Below, piece by piece: positions 5,077 through 8,880 of a stretch of 8,880 nt of DNA. Position 1 is the first letter of the stretch, and each line of letters opens with the position of its first letter. The DNA comes from CAZUZD01 sp964624465. GTDB lineage: Bacteria > Planctomycetota > Planctomycetia > Isosphaerales > Isosphaeraceae. The notes beneath the pieces were generated by a model. That model was not told the DNA's origin, made no database searches, and saw only the letters and a list, made by a program, of their open reading frames with translations. The translations under genes were made by a program, and so were the position numbers. Location of the stretch: positions 1 to 8,880 of the forward strand of contig CAZUZD010000268.1 in the NCBI GenBank assembly GCA_964624465.1, in the 5' to 3' direction.

Positions 5077-5979
5077 TCAGCGGGCGGTGGGCTTGAGGGT
5101 GCGGTCGAGGAACCGCACGGCGTCCTCGACCGTGCGCTCGATCTCGGCGCGGCCCCAGTCGCCGTGGCCGCCGCCGACGATCAGCTCGACGCGGCCGGGG
5201 ACGCCGAGCGTCGACATCGCCTCCATCAGCTTCACCGCCTGCGAGTGCGGCACCAGCGGGTCCTTCGTGCCCTGGAAGGTGAGCACCGGCGGGTCGTCCT
5301 TCGTGAGGAACGTCAACGGCGAGCCCTGCTTCGCCAGCTCCGGCTTCTGCGCCACGGTGCCGCCGAGGAAGTCGCGGAGCAAGGGGCGCGAGACCAGCGG
5401 GATGTCGTCGGCGGCCAGGTCGGTCGGGCCGAAGTAGTTGACGACGGCCCGGATCCGGGTGTCGGGCGCCCCGGCCGGGACGTCGGGCCCTTCGAGGCCG
5501 TCGTCGCCGTCGGTCACGCCCAGCATCAGCGCCAGGTGGCCGCCGGCGGAGAAGCCGACGGCGCCGATGCGGTCGGGGGCCAGCTTGTACTCGGCGGCGT
5601 GGCCCTTGAGCCAGCGCACGGCGGCCTTCACGTCGTGCACCTGCGCCGGGAACGGGTCCTGGGGGCAGAACCGGTACTGCGGCGAGACGGCGACGTACCC
5701 CTCGCGGGCGAACCGCTCGACCAGCGCGCGGGTGTCGCCCTTGTTGCCGCCGCGCCAGGCGCCGCCGTGGATGACCAGCACGCCGGGGAACGGCCCGTCG
5801 CCGGCCGGCCGGGCCAGGTCAAGCTTGAGGTCGCGGTCGCCGACGCGCGTGTAGACCAGGTCGTCGGCCCGCTCGATCGCCGCGTCCTGGGCCCGCGCCG
5901 GGACCCCGCCGCCCCCCAGGGCCAGCGCCACCAGCAGCATGCGGCCCGCCCCTCGCCATCCGCGCCCGATCGTCGTCAT
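5077..5979 (-). CDS. Exported alpha/beta hydrolase (esterase/lipase-like, BD-FAE-type)
   Basis: A 300-residue protein. The signal peptide is basic (MTTIGRGWRGAGR), then MLLVALALGGGG, with cleavage probably at PARA before Gln31. The mature part is one alpha/beta hydrolase domain: strand PGVLVI followed by HGGAW (71-75, oxyanion hole), QYRFCPQDPFPAQVHDVKAAVRW in two blocks (101-123), the nucleophile elbow G-F-S144-A-G-G, the acid GTKD240PLVP and the base GGGH272GDW. The triad Ser144-Asp240-His272 is complete. HGG with GFSAGG is typical of the esterase/lipase and feruloyl-esterase-like group that planctomycetes hold in many copies, often acting on acylated sugars or xylan side chains; the substrate cannot be read from this sequence. 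The ATG at 5979 is chosen for GAGG (5986-5989) 6 nt upstream and a proper N-region; the ATG at 5940 would lose the basic residues. It follows the DUF1559 gene on the same strand after 145 bp. Confidence 0.92.
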   Translation of the reverse strand: MTTIGRGWRGAGRMLLVALALGGGGVPARAQDAAIERADDLVYTRVGDRDLKLDLARPAGDGPFPGVLVIHGGAWRGGNKGDTRALVERFAREGYVAVSPQYRFCPQDPFPAQVHDVKAAVRWLKGHAAEYKLAPDRIGAVGFSAGGHLALMLGVTDGDDGLEGPDVPAGAPDTRIRAVVNYFGPTDLAADDIPLVSRPLLRDFLGGTVAQKPELAKQGSPLTFLTKDDPPVLTFQGTKDPLVPHSQAVKLMEAMSTLGVPGRVELIVGGGHGDWGRAEIERTVEDAVRFLDRTLKPTAR

Positions 5980-6067
5980 GATCCGCCTCGTGCCGACGCC
6001 AGCCACCGGGCACCGCGGCCCACCGCTCCGCGCGGCGGGCCGGTCCCGGATCGATGTCGGGCACGAT

Positions 6068-6090
6068 ACCGCGGGCCGCGCGGCCGTGGT
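6068..6090 (-). terminator. GC-rich dyad downstream of the DUF1559 gene
   Basis: A 12-bp perfect palindrome GGCCGCGCGGCC (6074-6085) is flanked by ACC (6068-6070) and GGT (6088-6090), which can also pair across a small internal loop. It lies 35-57 nt past the minus-strand stop at 6125. It may end that transcript; there is no T-tract. Confidence 0.3.
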
Positions 6091-6124
6091 AGGGTCCGGC
6101 GGCCGTCGCGGCGCATCGTCGGGC

Positions 6125-7063
6125 TCAGGGCTTCGCCGCGGGGGTGGGGGCCAGCGCCTTGAGCTCGAAGGGCTCCATGCCGTCGCGGGTCATCAGGGCG
6201 TACCAGATCTCGGTCGGGAGGGTGGGGCGGACGGCCCGCACCGCGCCGTCGCCGAACAGGACGTTGGGGCCGGCCGGGTGGGGCGAGCCGGTCAGGGCCA
6301 TGCGGCTCTTGACGTCGTCGGCCTCGGAGACCGGGGCCGTGTGCACGTCGAACTCGGAGGCGCCCCAGCCGCCCAGGGCCCAGGCCGAGCCGTCGCGCTT
6401 CTCGGCGACCATGGCGGTGAAGCTGGTGCCGTCGATCACGTCGGCGATCCGGATGTTCTTGACCTTGCGCGCGTTGGCCTCGACCGTGCCGACGGGCACG
6501 ATCAGGCCGCGATAGGCGCCCTTGGTCTTGAGGAAGTCGGCGCCGGTGGCCGTGTGGCCGCCGCCCCAGTTGGCGCCGTAGTGCACCGGGAAGAACGTGT
6601 TGGTGCCGGGCAGCGGCGTGCCGTCGAGGGTCGGGATCTCGGCCGCCTTGCGGGCGCTCACCGCGCCGGCGTGGTCGGGGCAGAGATACGTCTGGACCTT
6701 CGTGCGGGTGACCGTGGCGTTGCTCTCGGTCCACGGCTCGAGGCAGAAGTTGTAGGCGTTGTAGATCGGGGCCATCTCGAGGTACGGCAGGATCTGCGTG
6801 AAGTAGCCCTGCCCCACGCCGTGGCCGGCGCCGTCGATCCGGCCGTTGGGGAACGCGTCGTTGGCGCTCTCGTAGTTGTGGGTGGCCAGGCCGATCGCGC
6901 GCAGGTGGTCGATGCAGCGTGCCTGGCGCGCGAAGAGCTGCGCCCCGCGCACGGCGGGGATCGCCAGGCAGAATCCCAGCCCCAGCAGGGCCAGCACCAC
7001 GACCCACTCCACGGCCGCCAGCCCCGCCCGCGTGGGTCGCGTGGTCCGCTCCATCCGTCGCAT
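6125..7063 (-). CDS. DUF1559 prepilin-like protein with H-X9-DG motif
   Basis: A 312-residue protein. The N-terminus is like a type IV prepilin: basic MRRMERTTRPTR, then A-G14 followed by LAAVEWVVVLALLGLGF, with Gly at -1 and Glu19 at +5 as prepilin peptidases require. The usual FTLIELLVVIAIIA wording is replaced by a degenerate version. The next part follows the DUF1559 pattern: ARQARCIDHLRAIGLATHNYESANDAFPNG (43-73, in two blocks), ILPYLEMAPIYNAYNF, YLCPDH, and DVIDGTSFTAMVAEKR, a conserved strand. The C-terminus has H262 P A G P N V L F G D272 G273, exactly the H-X9-DG processing-associated signature. Such proteins are very numerous in planctomycetes and are thought to be pseudopilin-like envelope proteins, but their function is unproven. 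The ATG at 7063 is chosen because GAGGAGG (7071-7077) lies 7 nt before it; ATGs at 7069 and 7054 are also in frame. It is divergent from the histidine kinase gene. Confidence 0.93.
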   Translation of the reverse strand: MRRMERTTRPTRAGLAAVEWVVVLALLGLGFCLAIPAVRGAQLFARQARCIDHLRAIGLATHNYESANDAFPNGRIDGAGHGVGQGYFTQILPYLEMAPIYNAYNFCLEPWTESNATVTRTKVQTYLCPDHAGAVSARKAAEIPTLDGTPLPGTNTFFPVHYGANWGGGHTATGADFLKTKGAYRGLIVPVGTVEANARKVKNIRIADVIDGTSFTAMVAEKRDGSAWALGGWGASEFDVHTAPVSEADDVKSRMALTGSPHPAGPNVLFGDGAVRAVRPTLPTEIWYALMTRDGMEPFELKALAPTPAAKP

Positions 7064-7379
7064 GCGCATGCCTCCTCGCCGGGATCGCGGGAGGCCGCCC
7101 GGCTCCGGATGGGGCGAGCGGCCCCCCCCGCTGGCGTTCATGGTAGCCGGACGTACCACCGGCCACACCGGGATTCTCGCGGCGGGCCGGCCCTGGGCTT
7201 CGAAATCGGAACTCCTCGCATGCTCGCAAGTCCGCGTCTGCATGTTACATTGGATGTCCCGGCACGGAGGAGCCTCCCGGGACCCTCGCGAGGATCGCCG
7301 TCATTCCTGCGAGGCCAGTGGCAACCCGGGGGTCCGTGACCCGGGTCGGGCCCCCCCGCCGCCGGCTGGACGACGCCCG
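7064..7379. other. Divergent intergenic region between DUF1559 and kinase genes
   Basis: About 316 bp that should carry both promoters. It includes the least GC-rich stretch of the neighbourhood (about 7199-7260), with an 8-bp imperfect tandem CTCGCATG CTCGCAAG at 7215-7230 and GCATGTTACATTGG at 7240-7253. Close to the kinase start there is an inverted repeat ACCCGGG (7324-7330) / CCCGGGT (7340-7346). No convincing -35/-10 pair could be assigned on either strand. Confidence 0.45.
7071..7077 (-). promoter_or_regulatory. Ribosome binding site that decides the DUF1559 start
   Basis: GAGGAGG on the minus strand is 7 nt from the ATG at 7063 but only 1 nt from the in-frame ATG at 7069 and 16 nt from the one at 7054, so 7063 is favoured. 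Confidence 0.6.
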
Positions 7380-8880
7380 ATGCACGACCGCTCCCCCGCT
7401 TCCCCGCTCGATGCCTCGTGGTTCGCCACCGCCCTGCGCAGCATCGGCGAGGCGGTGCTGGCGACCGATGCCGCCGGCCGCGTCGTCCTGATCAATCCGG
7501 CGGCCACGGCCCTGACCGGCTGGCCCGAGGCCGAGGCCCTGGGCCGGCCGATCGCCGACGTGCTCGCGCGGGATGCCGCCGCCGGCCTGGCCCGGCTGCG
7601 GGCCCGCGACGGGCGGGAGACAGCCGTCGCCGTGACCATGACGCCGATCCGCGACCCTCAGGGCGCGGTGCTCGGCCAGATCCACGTCGTCCGCGATGTG
7701 ACCGTCGCCCGTCAGGCCGCCGCGCTCCACGAGCAGCTCGCGGCGATCGTCGAGTCGTCCGACGACATCATCGTGTCGAAGACGCTCGACGGCGTCATCA
7801 CCAGCTGGAACCGGGGCGCCGAGCGCGTGCTCGGCTACACCGCCGCCGAGATGATCGGCCAGCACGTCTCCCGGCTCATGCCCGCCGAGGCCGTCGAGGA
7901 CTTCCCCCTCATCCTCGACCGGATCCGGCGCGGCGAGCGCGTGGACCACTACCAGACCCGTCGCCGCCGCAAGGACGGGGTGGTCATCGACGTCCTGCTG
8001 ACCGTGGCACCGATCCGGAACGCGGAGGGGCTGATCGTGGGCGCATCGAAGGTCGGTCGCGACATCACCGAGCAGACGCGGGCGTTCGAGGTGCAGGAGC
8101 GGCTGGCGGCCATCGTCGAGTCGTCCGACGACATCATCGTGTCGAAGACGCTCGACGGCGTCATCACCAGCTGGAACCGGGGCGCCGAGCGCGTGCTCGG
8201 CTACACCGCCGACGAGATGATCGGCCAGCACGTCTCCCGGCTCATGCCCGTCGAGGCCGTCGAGGACCTGAGCCGGATCCTCGACCGCATCCGCCGCGGC
8301 GAGCGCGTCGATCACTACCACACCCGGCGCCGCCGCAAGGACGGGGCGGTCATCGACGTGTCGCTGACCGTCTCGCCGATCCGCAACGCCGAGGGGGAGA
8401 TCGTCGGGGCGTCGAAGATCGGCCGCGACATCACCCGCGAGAAGCAGATCGAGGCCGAGCGCCTGGACATGGAGCGCCGCAAGGACGAGTTCCTGGCAAT
8501 GCTCGCCCACGAGCTGCGCAACCCGCTGTCGTCGATCAGCCACGCCGCGCAGCTGCTGGGCTCGCTCGAGACCGAGGCGAACCTGCTCTGGGCCCGCGAC
8601 GTGGTGCTGCGGCACGTCAAGCACCTGGCGCGGCTGATCGACGACCTGCTGGACGTCTCGCGGATCTCGCGCGGGCAGATTGGCCTGCGGCTCGAGCCGG
8701 TGACGCTCTCGCCCGTGCTCAGCAACGCCGTCGAGTCGGTGCGGCCGCTGCTGGAGCAGCGCCGCCACGAGCTGAGCCTGTCGCTGTCCAACGGCGGCCT
8801 CCAGGTCGAGGCCGACCCGCTGCGGCTGGTGCAGGTGCTGGTGAACCTGCTGACCAACGCCGCCAAGTACACCGACCCGG
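7380..8880 (+). CDS. Soluble multi-PAS sensor histidine kinase (partial, 3' end cut)
   Basis: The frame runs from ATG 7380 off the window end, 500 residues visible. No signal peptide or membrane segment is present, so it should be a cytoplasmic sensor. Three PAS domains come in a row: PAS1 (about 12-110, TDAAGRVVLINPAATALTGW), PAS2 (about 120-233) and PAS3 (about 242-355), the last two near-copies with ESSDDIIVSKTLDGVITSWN and RRRRKDG. A HisKA domain follows with the H-box FLAMLAHELRNPLSS, phospho-acceptor His377, and the D-D-L-L-D-V-S-R dimerisation helix. Then a HATPase_c domain begins, and the N-box NLLTNAAKYT (489-498) is reached just before the window ends. The ATP-lid and any C-terminal receiver domain lie outside. 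It would autophosphorylate in response to a signal sensed by the PAS domains; ligand and partner are unknown. No good Shine-Dalgarno stands before 7380, and no upstream in-frame start fits better. It is divergent from the DUF1559 gene. Confidence 0.93.
   Translation, partial: MHDRSPASPLDASWFATALRSIGEAVLATDAAGRVVLINPAATALTGWPEAEALGRPIADVLARDAAAGLARLRARDGRETAVAVTMTPIRDPQGAVLGQIHVVRDVTVARQAAALHEQLAAIVESSDDIIVSKTLDGVITSWNRGAERVLGYTAAEMIGQHVSRLMPAEAVEDFPLILDRIRRGERVDHYQTRRRRKDGVVIDVLLTVAPIRNAEGLIVGASKVGRDITEQTRAFEVQERLAAIVESSDDIIVSKTLDGVITSWNRGAERVLGYTADEMIGQHVSRLMPVEAVEDLSRILDRIRRGERVDHYHTRRRRKDGAVIDVSLTVSPIRNAEGEIVGASKIGRDITREKQIEAERLDMERRKDEFLAMLAHELRNPLSSISHAAQLLGSLETEANLLWARDVVLRHVKHLARLIDDLLDVSRISRGQIGLRLEPVTLSPVLSNAVESVRPLLEQRRHELSLSLSNGGLQVEADPLRLVQVLVNLLTNAAKYTDP
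7746..8069 (+). repeat. In-frame tandem PAS repeat, copy 1 (residues 123-230)
   Basis: It matches 8112-8435 with offset 366 bp (122 codons), at 294 of 324 positions. The first 156 bp (7746-7901) have only 2 differences, including a run of 100 identical bases from 7746; the last 168 bp have 28. The repeats are collinear with no gap. Confidence 0.9.
8112..8435 (+). repeat. In-frame tandem PAS repeat, copy 2 (residues 245-352)
   Basis: The second copy of the PAS-encoding unit. The near-identical section is 8112-8267. Just upstream, the short linkers between the domains (CAG CTC GCG GCG versus CGG CTG GCG GCC) already differ in most codons, so the identical tract is sharply bounded on both sides. 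Confidence 0.9.

Noticed and set aside
5164..7339. Two long overlapping plus-strand frames opposite the esterase and DUF1559 genes.
   Set aside because: The minus-strand genes have complete catalytic or family signatures; the plus-strand products have none.
7328..7358. G-run and C-run near the kinase start as a G-quadruplex or riboswitch.
   Set aside because: The G-runs are too few and unevenly spaced, and no known aptamer pattern is recognisable. The 7-bp inverted repeat there is common by chance at this GC content.
7245..8768. A 507-codon minus-strand frame containing two similar segments.
   Set aside because: It lies antisense to the PAS/HisKA coding sequence. Its internal repeat is just the complement of the duplicated PAS DNA.

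Overview
The window looks like chromosomal DNA of a planctomycete, most likely of the Isosphaeraceae/Gemmataceae kind. The reasons are the very high G+C content, a DUF1559 prepilin-like protein with the H-X9-DG signature, an LEPR-type N-terminal motif on a secreted protein, a TlpA-like protein with an Ala/Pro-rich linker, and several secreted proteins of unknown role standing alone rather than in operons. The genus is an inference.

Layout, left to right. (1) 1-403, + strand: C-terminal end of a gene resembling an M48-type metallopeptidase. (2) 404-705: gap with an inverted fragment of a repeat family. (3) 706-1488, +: secreted Gly-rich protein of unknown function. (4) 1489-2329: about 840 bp without a convincing gene, filled with the same repeat family as a degenerate array of roughly 295 bp units with strong hairpins, ending in two stem-loops that face the 3' end of the next gene. 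(5) 2330-3424, -: exported TlpA/thioredoxin-fold protein with a helical N-terminal half and an active site changed from CxxC to CxxS. (6) 3425-3861: divergent intergenic region. (7) 3862-5058, +: surface or secreted CAP/SCP-domain protein with an SdrD_B-like beta domain. (8) 5077-5979, -: exported alpha/beta hydrolase (esterase), convergent with the CAP gene, 18 bp between stop codons. (9) 6125-7063, -: DUF1559 prepilin-like protein. (10) 7064-7379: divergent intergenic region with an AT-richer island. (11) 7380 to the window end, +: multi-PAS sensor histidine kinase, cut by the window edge.

Five of the seven genes (the secreted Gly-rich protein, TlpA-like, CAP, esterase and DUF1559 proteins) appear destined for the cell envelope. 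I see no tight operon and no evidence that they form one pathway. I found no CRISPR array, tRNA, rRNA, transposase or complete new multi-gene system. The most noteworthy signals are the intergenic repeat array, the single-cysteine TlpA-like protein, and a sharply bounded near-identical tract shared by two adjacent PAS domains of the kinase, which looks like recent gene conversion or recent partial duplication.
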